Positions 35,541 to 44,594 of a stretch of 58,098 nucleotides of DNA are shown piece by piece. Made by a program: the position numbers and the translations under genes. How positions within the stretch are numbered: position 1 is the first letter of the stretch; every line of letters starts with the position of its first letter. Source of the stretch: JBNKFQ01 sp050289385 (GTDB taxonomy: Bacteria > Pseudomonadota > Gammaproteobacteria > Pseudomonadales > Porticoccaceae); the NCBI GenBank assembly GCA_050289385.1, contig JBNKFQ010000148.1:1-58098 (forward strand), given 5' to 3'. Below the pieces are notes generated by a model. It worked only from the letters and a program-made list of their open reading frames with translations, was not told where the DNA came from and searched no databases.

Positions 35541-35666
35541 GTTGGAAGTTGGAAGTTGGAAGTTGGAAGTTGGAAGTTGGAAGTTGGAAGTTGGAAGTTG
35601 GAAGAAAAAGGTTTGCACCATCATTCAGTTTTTTGTGCTTTTACTTCCAGCTTCCAACATCCAACT
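35541..35666. repeat. Heptamer-arm element 3 (between yeaG and yeaH), coreless form
   Basis: The left arm at 35541-35604 is nine consecutive units of GTTGGAA, the longest array in the window. The right arm at 35643-35666 is about three degenerate units of the complement (CTTCCAA, CATCCAA). The interior is only 38 bp and lacks the GGCCGAGC core. It may be a deletion derivative of the complete form. Confidence 0.8.
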
Positions 35667-35686
35667 CAAACGGGGGTTAAAACATT

Positions 35687-36964
35687 GTGGCCAATTATCT
35701 GATCGACAGACGTAAAAACGCCAAAAACAAAAGCGCGGTAAACCGTCAGCGCTTTCTTCGCCGCCATCGCGCGCAAATCCGGCAAGCCGTAACGGAACGA
35801 CTGCGCAAACGGGGTATAACCGATATAGAAAGTGGCGAAAAAATAGGTATTTCCGGCAAAGATATTAGTGAACCGATCTTTCATCATGGCAGCGGAGGTC
35901 AAAATACCCACGTTCTGCCAGGCAACAAGGAATTTATCGCTGGCGACCGGTTGCCCAGACCAGAGAGCGGTGGTGGTGGCAGTGGCAGTGACGCCAGCAA
36001 TCAGGGCGAAGGCATGGATGACTTTGTGTTTGAAATCAGCCAGCAGGAGTTTCTCGATTTTCTGTTTGAAGACATGGCACTGCCCAATCTGACAAAACGG
36101 CAACTTGCAGGCAGCGAAGAGTTCAAACGTGTGCGCGCCGGTTTTGCCAGCCATGGCACACCAGCCAATATCGACGTGCTACGATCCATGCGCAACGCCA
36201 ATGCGCGACGCATGGCAATGTCTATGGGCAAGCGACGGGAATTACGCGAAGCAGAAGACGCTTTGTCAGCCCTGCAAGGCCGCACCGACGACGAATCGGT
36301 ACAACAGATTGCTCAACTTGAAGAACGAATAAATGGCCTCAGGCGTCGTATTGAAGGCGTACCCTTTATCGACGACTTTGATATTCGCTACCGGCGTCAC
36401 ATTAAAGAACCCGTGCCCACATCAAAAGCAGTTATGTTCTGTCTGATGGATGTTTCCGGTTCCATGGATCAAAAAACCAAAGATCTTGCCAAACGCTTTT
36501 TTATACTTTTGTATCTGTTCCTGGCGCGCAATTACGATAAAACGGAAGTGGTTTTTATCAGGCATCACACCACAGCCAAGGAAGTCGATGAAGAAGAATT
36601 TTTTTATTCGCGCGAAACAGGAGGAACGGTGGTATCAAGTGCGCTTGAATTAATGAAATCCGTTGTCGAGGCGCGTTACCCGGTAAGCGAATGGAATATT
36701 TACGGCGCTCAGGCTTCTGATGGCGACAACTGGCCAGAAGATTGCGGACGTTGTATTCAGTTACTCAACCAGAACATTCTGCCTCTGGTGCAATATTACT
36801 CATACATAGAAATTTCAAGCCGTGGCCCCAAGCCTTTGTGGGAAGCTTACAAACAAGTGCAGCAACAAATGCCGGAAGCCTTTGCCATGCAACATATCAG
36901 TGGGCCAGAGGATATCTATCCGGTATTCAGAGAACTGTTTGGGCGAGCGCAACAGGTGGCGTGA
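35687..36964 (+). CDS. yeaH: YeaH/YhbH family protein with von Willebrand A domain (DUF444)
   Basis: 425 residues, opening with a basic region (MANYLIDRRKNAKNKSAVNR). A glycine/serine linker near 95-105 and a vWA domain with the MIDAS motif DVSGS at 255-259 follow. It starts at GTG with a G-rich ribosome-binding site, 20 bp after the end of heptamer-arm element 3. It always accompanies PrkA/YeaG and SpoVR, and is thought to act with the kinase in stress adaptation, but its molecular role is unknown. Confidence 0.93.
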   Translation: MANYLIDRRKNAKNKSAVNRQRFLRRHRAQIRQAVTERLRKRGITDIESGEKIGISGKDISEPIFHHGSGGQNTHVLPGNKEFIAGDRLPRPESGGGGSGSDASNQGEGMDDFVFEISQQEFLDFLFEDMALPNLTKRQLAGSEEFKRVRAGFASHGTPANIDVLRSMRNANARRMAMSMGKRRELREAEDALSALQGRTDDESVQQIAQLEERINGLRRRIEGVPFIDDFDIRYRRHIKEPVPTSKAVMFCLMDVSGSMDQKTKDLAKRFFILLYLFLARNYDKTEVVFIRHHTTAKEVDEEEFFYSRETGGTVVSSALELMKSVVEARYPVSEWNIYGAQASDGDNWPEDCGRCIQLLNQNILPLVQYYSYIEISSRGPKPLWEAYKQVQQQMPEAFAMQHISGPEDIYPVFRELFGRAQQVA

Positions 36965-36976
36965 AATGAGCAATAA

Positions 36977-37119
36977 ACGTTCGACGTTAGACGTTCGATG
37001 TTCGACGAACGGGCCAAAAACCAACCAGCACCTGGCCCCGTCCCTATGGCTTTTAAGGCCGAGCGCAGCAATGGCCAGTATCTTTTTCGTCCAACATCGA
37101 ACATCCAGCGTCGAACATT
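36977..37119. repeat. Heptamer-arm element 4 (between yeaH and spoVR)
   Basis: The left arm at 36977-37010 has units ACGTTCG/ATGTTCG. The right arm at 37087-37119 has CAACATC/GAACATC units on the same strand, so the arms are inverted. The core GGCCGAGCGCAGCAATGGCC is at 37057-37076. Total length is 143 bp. It begins 12 bases after the yeaH stop and ends 25 bases before the spoVR ATG. Confidence 0.85.
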
Positions 37120-37144
37120 CTTTTGGCATCCACGGAGTATTGTT

Positions 37145-38659
37145 ATGAATAAACCCATCTCAACTGGCTCCGACTGGACTTTTGAATTGCTGGAAACCTA
37201 CGACCGCGAAATCTCGCGTATCGCCGAAAAATACCGGCTGGACACCTATCCCAACCAGATTGAAATCATCAGTTCCGAACAAATGCTGGATGCCTATGCC
37301 TCCTCGGGAATGCCAATTAACTATCATCACTGGTCATTCGGCAAACACTTTATCAATATGGAAAATCAATACCGTCGCGGCCGCATGGGACTGGCCTATG
37401 AAATTGTAATCAATAGCTGCCCCTGTATTGCCTACCTGATGGAAGAAAACTCGATGTGCATGCAAGCACTGGTCATCGCTCATGCCAGCTACGGCCACAA
37501 CTCGTTTTTCAAGAACAACTACATGTTCAAAACCTGGACTGACGCCGAGTCCATTATCGATTATCTCTTGTTTGCGCGAAATTTTATTGCCGAGTGTGAA
37601 GAACAACATGGCATAGATGAGGTAGAAGCTTTGCTGGACTCGTGCCACGCCCTGATGAATTATGGCGTAGACCGCTACAAACGCCCCTACCCGATTTCGG
37701 TGGAGGAAGAAAAAAACCGCCAGCAAGAACGCGAAAAGCACCTGCAACAGCAAGTCAATGAATTGTGGCGCACTATTCCGGTAAAAGAACAGGTTGAAGA
37801 AAACGGAGCTTACCCCGGGTTTCCTTCAGAACCGCAAGAGAACCTGCTCTATTTTGTGGAAAAAAATGCGCCCCTGCTGGAACCCTGGCAAAGGGAAATT
37901 GTGCGCATTACTCGCAAAGTTGCCCAATATATGTACCCGCAGCGGCACACCAAGGTAATGAACGAAGGATGGGCCTGTTTTTGGCATTTCCACATTTTGC
38001 ACGAACTCTATCGCGAAGGTCTGGTGGATGACGGTTTTATGATGGAGTTTCTGCAGCATCATACCAACGTAATCTATCAACCACCTTACGACTCTCCACA
38101 CTACAACGGCCTCAATCCGTATACCCTTGGCTTTGCCATGATGCAAGACATAAAACGTATCTGTGAAATCCCGACCGCGGAAGACAAGACCTGGTTTCCG
38201 GATATTGCCGGCAGCAACTGGCTGGACACACTGCACTTCGCCATGGAGAACTTCAAGGATGAAAGTTTTATACTGCAATTTTTATCCCCCAAGGTAATAC
38301 GGGATCTCAAGCTCTTCACGATTGTCGATGACGCCCAAAAGGATCACCTGGAAGTCGGCGCCATACATAACGATCAAGGCTACCAAACGATTCGGGAAGA
38401 TCTCGCCGCAAGCTACAACCTGCAAAACACCGAACCAAACATCCAGATTACCGAAGTTAATATGCGCGGTGATCGTGCCCTTACCCTTGAGCACCTGCAA
38501 TATCAAAATCGACCTATGGGTGACAGCACCCAACAGGTCCTTCATCACCTCCATCGACTCTGGGGCTTTGATGTCAAACTTGACTCCATTGCCGACGGCC
38601 GCGTTACTGACACATACCGGTTTCCCCAACAAGAATCTGAAGAAGTGGAAGAAGCCTGA
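37145..38659 (+). CDS. spoVR: SpoVR family protein (YcgB)
   Basis: 504 residues from ATG 37145, which has GGAG 8 bases upstream. The frame continues upstream through heptamer-arm element 4, and that extension is not protein. The body is typical: MPINYHHWSFGKHF, AYEIVINSCPCIAYLMEEN, HASYGHNSFFKNNY and MNEGWACFWHF. It is the third member of the PrkA/YeaH/SpoVR trio. The family is named from a Bacillus sporulation mutant, but in proteobacteria it belongs to stress and stationary-phase adaptation. The biochemical activity is unknown. Confidence 0.95.
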   Translation: MNKPISTGSDWTFELLETYDREISRIAEKYRLDTYPNQIEIISSEQMLDAYASSGMPINYHHWSFGKHFINMENQYRRGRMGLAYEIVINSCPCIAYLMEENSMCMQALVIAHASYGHNSFFKNNYMFKTWTDAESIIDYLLFARNFIAECEEQHGIDEVEALLDSCHALMNYGVDRYKRPYPISVEEEKNRQQEREKHLQQQVNELWRTIPVKEQVEENGAYPGFPSEPQENLLYFVEKNAPLLEPWQREIVRITRKVAQYMYPQRHTKVMNEGWACFWHFHILHELYREGLVDDGFMMEFLQHHTNVIYQPPYDSPHYNGLNPYTLGFAMMQDIKRICEIPTAEDKTWFPDIAGSNWLDTLHFAMENFKDESFILQFLSPKVIRDLKLFTIVDDAQKDHLEVGAIHNDQGYQTIREDLAASYNLQNTEPNIQITEVNMRGDRALTLEHLQYQNRPMGDSTQQVLHHLHRLWGFDVKLDSIADGRVTDTYRFPQQESEEVEEA

Positions 38660-38696
38660 CCGGGATATGGTAGGCTGAAGCGCCAATTGCAAGTGC

Positions 38697-38724
38697 CGTT
38701 GCCGGGCTGAAGCCCGACCTGCAA
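38697..38724. repeat. REP-like palindrome after spoVR
   Basis: GTTGC...GCAAC encloses GGGCTGAAGCCC, forming an imperfect long hairpin. The GCCGGGCTGAAGCCCGACC type of sequence resembles REP palindromes of proteobacteria, as I recall them. It may also stabilise or end the yeaG operon transcript. Confidence 0.5.
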
Positions 38725-38900
38725 CAGCCGAATTTACGTTTAAACACGATCAATTACCGATTTATTTCATTTATATGGCAAATCCCAATTCACTCTCCCG
38801 GTAAAACCCTCTAAAATTATCAACGAATACCGATCACCACTTTGCCAGTCGGCAAGTGATGTTGTGTTGATTTTTCACTGAGCTACGTGGTACCAAAGCG

Positions 38901-40703
38901 TTGAAACCGACAGATATTTCCGATCCAGAGTACTTCCACAAAGTTGTAGATTGTCAGTATGCCTGCCCTGCCCACACGCCGGTGCCAGAGTATATTCGCC
39001 TTATCGCGCGCGGTCGTTACAGCGATGCCTATATGCTCAACTGGGAATCGAACGTGTTTCCCGGTGTTTTGGGTCGCACCTGCGACCGTCCCTGTGAGCC
39101 CGCTTGCCGGCGAGGCCGAGTGGAAGAAGAGCCCGTAGCCATCTGTCGACTAAAGCGCGTAGCAGCCGACTTTAAAGACGATATCAGGCAAAAACTGCCG
39201 AAAGCAGGTGACAACAACGGCAAAAAGATTGCTTTGGTTGGCGCGGGCCCGGCATCCCTTACCGTCGCCCGCGATTTGGCGCCACTTGGCTACGAACTCC
39301 ATATATATGATGAGCAACCGAGCGCTGGCGGGTTTATGCGCAGTCAGATTCCGTCATTCCGCCTGCCCGAGTCGGTACTCAACGAAGAAGTCGATTACAT
39401 TCTGGATATGGGCGTTATTACCCGGTTCAATTCCCGGGTCAGCAGTTTGAAAGACCTGCTTGCCCGCGGCCCCGAAAAAAACAACTACGACGCTGTATTT
39501 ATCGGTTCCGGTGCACCCCGGGGTCGCGATCTCCCCAAATTGCCCGGGCGCGATGCAGGTGCCGCCAACATCCACATTGGTATTGACTGGCTCTCCAGCG
39601 TAGCCTTTGGGCACGTTACAAATATTGGCAAACGGGTCATCGTACTGGGTGGCGGCAATACTGCCATGGACTGTTGCCGTACCGCACGCCGTCTCGGCGG
39701 CGAAGACGTAACCGTCATTGTGCGCAGCCCGGCCAGCGAAATGAAAGCGTCCCCGTGGGAAATCGAAGACGCAAAACACGAAGACATTCCGTTTATAGAC
39801 TGCCATGTGCCGTTGGAATTTGTCGTTGAAGAAGGCAAGCTTGTGGGCATGCGCTTTGACAAGGTAAAAGCAGTCTACGACAGCAAGGGCAAACGCACAC
39901 TCGAGTCTACCCGCGAAGAGCCTCAGTTTTTTCCCTGCGATGATGTATTAATGGCCATCGGCCAGGAAAACGCCTTTCCCTGGATCGAGCGCGACATCGA
40001 CATCGAATTTGACAAGTGGGAAATGCCAGTAGTGGATAAGGCCAGCTTTCAGTCCACAAATCCGAAAGTATTTTTTGGCGGTGACGCTGCCTTTGGTCCG
40101 CAAAATATTATTACCGCCGTTGCCCATGGCCATCAGGCGGCAATATCCATTGATCTGTACTGCCACAACGAGCCTGTTGACAATCGGCCTGCCCCGGGAA
40201 CCAATCTGGTTTCGCAAAAAATGGGGGTTCATGAATGGAGTTATGACAATCAAACTACCGATGATAAACGCTTTGTGGTGCCCCTGGCAGACAAGGCCTG
40301 CGCCCTGAGCGACCGCAAACTGGAAGTCGAGCTGGGCTTTGATCTGACAACGGCGTTGCAAGAAGCGGAACGCTGTCTCAATTGCGATGTGCAAACGATA
40401 TTTACCGAAAGCCGTTGTATCGAGTGCGATGCGTGCACCGACATTTGCCCAACGGCCTGCATCAACTTTACCGCCAACGGCGGCGAAGAAGATTTGCGCC
40501 AGCGCCTTAATGCGCCGGCTGACGTACTGGAACAACCATTGATGATTTCCGACACGCTAAAAACCGAACGGGTAATGGTGAAGGACGAAAACGTGTGCCT
40601 GCATTGCGGGCTGTGTGCTGAACGCTGTCCTACCGGCGCCTGGGATATGCAGCAGTTTGAATACAACGTCACCAGGGCGGGGGCTATGCAATGCAAGATA
40701 TGA
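38901..40703 (+). CDS. GltD-like FAD/NAD(P)-dependent oxidoreductase with C-terminal 2x[4Fe-4S] ferredoxin domain
   Basis: 600 residues. The N-terminal Fer4_20-type region holds Cys18, Cys22, Cys60, Cys64 and Cys68. Two dinucleotide-binding folds follow (ALVGAGPASLTVARDLAPLG and VIVLGGGNTAMDCCRTARRL), as in the small subunit of glutamate synthase. The C-terminus adds two ferredoxin motifs, CIECDACTDICP and CLHCGLCAERCP. It probably passes electrons between NAD(P) and the oxidoreductase encoded next. The only usable start is TTG 38901, with a weak ribosome-binding site. The stop lies 13 bases inside the next gene, so the three genes form one coupled operon. Confidence 0.88.
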   Translation: MKPTDISDPEYFHKVVDCQYACPAHTPVPEYIRLIARGRYSDAYMLNWESNVFPGVLGRTCDRPCEPACRRGRVEEEPVAICRLKRVAADFKDDIRQKLPKAGDNNGKKIALVGAGPASLTVARDLAPLGYELHIYDEQPSAGGFMRSQIPSFRLPESVLNEEVDYILDMGVITRFNSRVSSLKDLLARGPEKNNYDAVFIGSGAPRGRDLPKLPGRDAGAANIHIGIDWLSSVAFGHVTNIGKRVIVLGGGNTAMDCCRTARRLGGEDVTVIVRSPASEMKASPWEIEDAKHEDIPFIDCHVPLEFVVEEGKLVGMRFDKVKAVYDSKGKRTLESTREEPQFFPCDDVLMAIGQENAFPWIERDIDIEFDKWEMPVVDKASFQSTNPKVFFGGDAAFGPQNIITAVAHGHQAAISIDLYCHNEPVDNRPAPGTNLVSQKMGVHEWSYDNQTTDDKRFVVPLADKACALSDRKLEVELGFDLTTALQEAERCLNCDVQTIFTESRCIECDACTDICPTACINFTANGGEEDLRQRLNAPADVLEQPLMISDTLKTERVMVKDENVCLHCGLCAERCPTGAWDMQQFEYNVTRAGAMQCKI

Positions 40704-42583
40704 ATAACGCAAGCACCCCCGCACGAGATGCCAGCAACGACTTTGTCATCCGTTTTGCCAACGTCAATGGCACCGGTTCAGCCAGCGCCAACCACATGTT
40801 CGCGAAAGCCATTTTTCGAATGGGCATTCCGGTCAGCCCAAAAAATGTTTTTCCATCCAATATTCAGGGCTTGCCCACCTGGTACGAGGTGCGGGTAAGT
40901 GAACAAGGCTACCTCGGTCGACGCGGTGGCGTGGACATAATGGTTGGAATTAATCCACAAAGCATGGAGCAAGATGTTCAATCGGTGGACCCTGGCGGCT
41001 ATTTTGTATATGACAACACCAAACCGCTCGATCTGCGACTACAGCGCGACGATATAAATTATATCGGTCTGCCGCTCACCAACATTTGTCGACGCGAATA
41101 CAAAGACCCCCGACAACGACAACTGTTTAAAAATGTTATTTATGTGGGTGCGCTCGCCGCATTGCTGGATATTGAATTTGCTGTATTAACCGGTCTGGTG
41201 AGTGATCAGTTCAAAGGCAAGGAAAAACTCATTGCCCCCAACATCCATGCACTGGAACTCGGCTATCAGTACGCTCGGGAAAACTACAGCTGTCCGCTTG
41301 GCGTTCGTGTCAAACGTTGCGACAAGGTAAAAGACAAAATTCTGATGGAGGGTAATGCCGCGTTGGGCCTCGGTGCAATATACGGCGGCGCTACTGTAGC
41401 TGGCTGGTATCCCATTACGCCATCAACGTCGGTGGTGGAAGCCTTTGAAAAATACGCCAAACGATTGCGCATTGACCCGGGCAGTGGTGATAAAAAATTT
41501 GCCATCGTGCAGGCAGAAGATGAACTGTCCGCTATCGGTATGGTTATCGGCGCCAGCTGGAACGGGGCACGCGCATTTACAGCCACCTCTGGCCCCGGCC
41601 TGTCACTAATGAGTGAATTTCTCGGCCTGGCGTATTTTGCTGAAGTTCCCGCAGTATTGTTCGACATTCAACGGGCAGGTCCCTCCACGGGTATGCCAAC
41701 TCGCACCCAGCAATCTGACGTCTTGTCAGCGGCCTATGCGTCCCACGGCGATACCAAACAGGTACTGTTGTTTCCGGCCAACCCAAAAGAGTGTTTTGAC
41801 ATGGGCGCCCGCAGTTTTGATCTGGCAGAACATTTACAGACGCCAATTATTGTCTTGAGCGACCTGGACCTGGGCATGAACGACCAACTGTCCGAGCCGC
41901 TGGCATGGGATGACAAGCATAAATACGATCGTGGCAAAGTATTGAACGCAGAAGCACTGGAAAATGCCGCGAACCCGGTGGGCCGCTACCGCGATATTGA
42001 CGACGACGGTGTCTGCTACCGAACATACCCGGGCACACACCCCACCAAAGGAGCGTTCTTTACTCGCGGTACATCCCGTGATGAAGATGCTATTTACACA
42101 GAACGACCCGAAGCCTATACACGCAATATGAAGCGCCTTCTCAAAAAATGGGAAACGGCAAAAAAATATGTTCCCGGCCCAGAGTTCTACCCGCGCGGCA
42201 CAGGTAGCGAAATATCGGAAACCGGTATGGTTTTTTTCGGGACCAGCACCGACGCCGCTCTTGAAGCACGGGATATGTTGGCGGCAGAAGGCATTGAGCT
42301 GGACGCCATGCGTATTCGCGCATTTCCGTTTAACGCCGAGGTAGAAACCTTTATCGCCGAACGTAAAAATGTATTTATTATCGAACAAAACCGCGATGGT
42401 CAAATGCGTACGCTGCTGATGAACGAGTGCGGAATTGACCCTGCCAAACTGATTCCATTGCTGCATTATGACGGCATGCCCATTTCAGCCCGGGATATAG
42501 CCATACATATTCGGGCAACCCTGCTGCCGGAGAACAACATCACTCCCCTGCGCAAAGACTCAGTGGAAGGAGCTGCCCGATGA
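40691..42583 (+). CDS. 2-oxoacid:ferredoxin oxidoreductase, fused gamma-alpha subunit
   Basis: 630 residues. Residues 1 to about 195 are the gamma domain (VIRFANVNGTGSASANHMFA). The alpha pyrimidine-binding domain begins near 225 with GNAALGLGAIYGGATVAGWYPITPSTS, followed by AEDELSAIGMVIGASWNGAR and TATSGPGLSLMSEFLG. The layout matches 2-oxoglutarate:ferredoxin oxidoreductase alpha (KorA type) more than pyruvate synthases. Together with the beta subunit it would oxidatively decarboxylate a 2-oxoacid to an acyl-CoA, or run in reverse. It overlaps the upstream gene by 13 bases and the beta gene by 4 (ATGA). An ATG at 40700 is an alternative start. Confidence 0.9.
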   Translation: MQDMNNASTPARDASNDFVIRFANVNGTGSASANHMFAKAIFRMGIPVSPKNVFPSNIQGLPTWYEVRVSEQGYLGRRGGVDIMVGINPQSMEQDVQSVDPGGYFVYDNTKPLDLRLQRDDINYIGLPLTNICRREYKDPRQRQLFKNVIYVGALAALLDIEFAVLTGLVSDQFKGKEKLIAPNIHALELGYQYARENYSCPLGVRVKRCDKVKDKILMEGNAALGLGAIYGGATVAGWYPITPSTSVVEAFEKYAKRLRIDPGSGDKKFAIVQAEDELSAIGMVIGASWNGARAFTATSGPGLSLMSEFLGLAYFAEVPAVLFDIQRAGPSTGMPTRTQQSDVLSAAYASHGDTKQVLLFPANPKECFDMGARSFDLAEHLQTPIIVLSDLDLGMNDQLSEPLAWDDKHKYDRGKVLNAEALENAANPVGRYRDIDDDGVCYRTYPGTHPTKGAFFTRGTSRDEDAIYTERPEAYTRNMKRLLKKWETAKKYVPGPEFYPRGTGSEISETGMVFFGTSTDAALEARDMLAAEGIELDAMRIRAFPFNAEVETFIAERKNVFIIEQNRDGQMRTLLMNECGIDPAKLIPLLHYDGMPISARDIAIHIRATLLPENNITPLRKDSVEGAAR

Positions 42584-43632
42584 CATACCAGCGCCCCAAT
42601 TTTCGCCATCCACAACAAGCGACCAACGAACTGGGCTACACCAAACGCCAGTATGAAGGTTCGTTGTCAACACTTTGTGCAGGCTGCGGTCACGACTCAA
42701 TCAGCGCGTCACTTATTCAGGCTTGCTTTGAAATGTCGATAGAACCGCACAAGGTTGCCAAATTATCGGGTATCGGCTGCTCCTCGAAAACACCCAACTA
42801 TTTTCTGGAAAATTCCCACGGTTTTAATTCCGTGCACGGCCGTATGCCTTCCGTCGCCACTGGTGCCAATGTCGCCAATCGGGAGCTTATTTATATCGGC
42901 GTGTCCGGAGATGGCGACAGTGCGTCCATTGGCTTTGGCCAATTTGCCCATGTTGTGCGCCGCAACCTGAATATGCTTTATATCGTTGAAAACAACGGCT
43001 GCTATGGTTTGACCAAAGGCCAGGATTCAGCCACTGCCGATGTTGGCTCGGCCAGCAAAAAAGGTGTGCCCAATCCATTTGAGCCCATCGACCTGTGTGC
43101 CATGGCACTGCAACTGGGTGCAACCTTTGTAGCGCGCAGTTTTTCAGGTGACAAGGAGCAACTGGTTCCCCTGATGAAAGCCGCAGTTGCCCACAATGGC
43201 TTTGCCTTTATCGATATTATTTCACCCTGTGTCACATTCAATAACAATGTCGCGTCTACAAAAAGCTACGACTACGTGCGCGAACACGTCAAGGAAGCAG
43301 GTATCGTTGATTTTGTACCGATGAAGGACGAAATTACCGCCAGCTATCCGGCTGGATCTACCGAAGAACTCACCATGCACGACGGCTCGGTTATTCACCT
43401 GTCCAAAGCCGACGACCAACTGGATGTATTTGACCGGCAGAGTGCGTTAAACGCTATTCATCAATACAAACGCCGCGACGAAGTGTTAACCGGATTGCTA
43501 TTTATGGCAAAAAACAGTGCCGAGTTTCACGAAACCATAGGTACGGTAAAAAAACCGTTGCGCGATCTTACCGAAGTAGACCTGTGTCCCGGCAGCAATG
43601 TGCTGGACGCTATCAACGAAAGCTTGCGGTAA
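42580..43632 (+). CDS. 2-oxoacid:ferredoxin oxidoreductase, beta subunit (thiamine diphosphate binding)
   Basis: 350 residues. The TPP/Mg site is GVSGDGDSASIGFGQFAHVV with later NNGCYGLTKGQ. The cluster cysteines include LCAGCGHDS near residue 33, GIGCSSKTPNYF near 68 and a later DIISPCVTFNN, as in KorB/PorB. The start overlaps the alpha subunit stop (ATGA). The gene ends 26 bp before the convergent mscS with no obvious terminator. Substrate preference (2-oxoglutarate, pyruvate or branched-chain) cannot be read reliably. Confidence 0.92.
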   Translation: MTYQRPNFRHPQQATNELGYTKRQYEGSLSTLCAGCGHDSISASLIQACFEMSIEPHKVAKLSGIGCSSKTPNYFLENSHGFNSVHGRMPSVATGANVANRELIYIGVSGDGDSASIGFGQFAHVVRRNLNMLYIVENNGCYGLTKGQDSATADVGSASKKGVPNPFEPIDLCAMALQLGATFVARSFSGDKEQLVPLMKAAVAHNGFAFIDIISPCVTFNNNVASTKSYDYVREHVKEAGIVDFVPMKDEITASYPAGSTEELTMHDGSVIHLSKADDQLDVFDRQSALNAIHQYKRRDEVLTGLLFMAKNSAEFHETIGTVKKPLRDLTEVDLCPGSNVLDAINESLR

Positions 43633-43658
43633 CCCCGATTACTGGCAGCACGCAGAGC

Positions 43659-44561
43659 TTAGTCTGCCTGCTGTCGCTCTGCCTCATTCAGGTGAAGCCA
43701 GTTTTTGTCAGGCGCGGATTTGATATGCAAATCCCGTTGCGGGAACGGAATAACGATATCATTTTTCTCCAACGCATCATGAATGGCGATAAGATAAACA
43801 GATGTGACTGGCCCGGGACGTTTAACCCAGTCACCGGTTACCCAGATCATCAGAGAAAAGTTCAGGCTGCTGTCACCAAATTCTGTCATCAACACAGCTG
43901 GTTCCCGGCCTTTTTCGATATAGGTTAACGGTAAATCTTTTACTGCTGCCAGAACCACGTCCTGTACCCGAGAAGGATCCGAACCGTATGCTACGCCAAA
44001 ATCAATAGCGAAACGCCGATAGTCATCTCCCAGTGTCCAATTTATCAAGCGCCCGTTAATAAGCTCTGCATTCGGCACCAGGATATCGGCATTATTTAAT
44101 GTACGCACCCAGGTAGCACGAATGCCTATCTCTTTAACTTCCCCCATTAAATTGGAATCCAGCTCAATGAAATCGCCTATACGCAAGGGCTTTTCAAACA
44201 GAATAACGATACCCGAAACAAAATTATTGACTATATTTTGCAAACCAAAGCCAATGCCCACACCGAGAGCACCCGCCACCAACACCAACTTGTCCATACT
44301 GAAGCCGAGGGTCGACAACGCGATCAACACACCGATCAGAATAATCGCATAACTGAGCAGGCGTGTAAGTGTATATACGCGACTTGCAGTTGCGCGGTCT
44401 CTGTCCGCCGCCAGTCGATTCAGTGCTCGACCAAGATAGCGGGCAAGCAATAAACTCACGACAACAATCAGCAAGGCAGACAATAATTCCGCCACGCTTA
44501 ACGAATACTCACCAACCTTGATTAATTCTATTTCCAGCCAACCAGTTACCGTTTCTCTCAT
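43659..44561 (-). CDS. mscS: Small-conductance mechanosensitive channel family protein
   Basis: 300 residues. There are three N-terminal transmembrane segments, near 24-40, 65-85 and the pore helix GVGIGFGLQNIVNNFVSGIV at about 100-119. A beta domain follows (FEKPLRIGDFIEL...GEVKEIGIRATWVRTLNNAD) and then the C-terminal mixed domain. It lies directly downstream of corA on the same strand with a 33-bp gap, so the two are probably one transcript. It is expected to vent solutes under hypo-osmotic shock, which fits a salt-exposed lifestyle. Which MscS-type subfamily it belongs to is not clear. Confidence 0.9.
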   Translation of the reverse strand: MRETVTGWLEIELIKVGEYSLSVAELLSALLIVVVSLLLARYLGRALNRLAADRDRATASRVYTLTRLLSYAIILIGVLIALSTLGFSMDKLVLVAGALGVGIGFGLQNIVNNFVSGIVILFEKPLRIGDFIELDSNLMGEVKEIGIRATWVRTLNNADILVPNAELINGRLINWTLGDDYRRFAIDFGVAYGSDPSRVQDVVLAAVKDLPLTYIEKGREPAVLMTEFGDSSLNFSLMIWVTGDWVKRPGPVTSVYLIAIHDALEKNDIVIPFPQRDLHIKSAPDKNWLHLNEAERQQAD

Positions 44562-44594
44562 TGTTTTTCACTCTCTCTGAAGCGCCACCTGAAA

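Noticed and set aside
35541..35604. Tandem GTTGGAA array considered as a CRISPR array
   Set aside because: Units are 7 bp with no spacers, and no cas genes are present.
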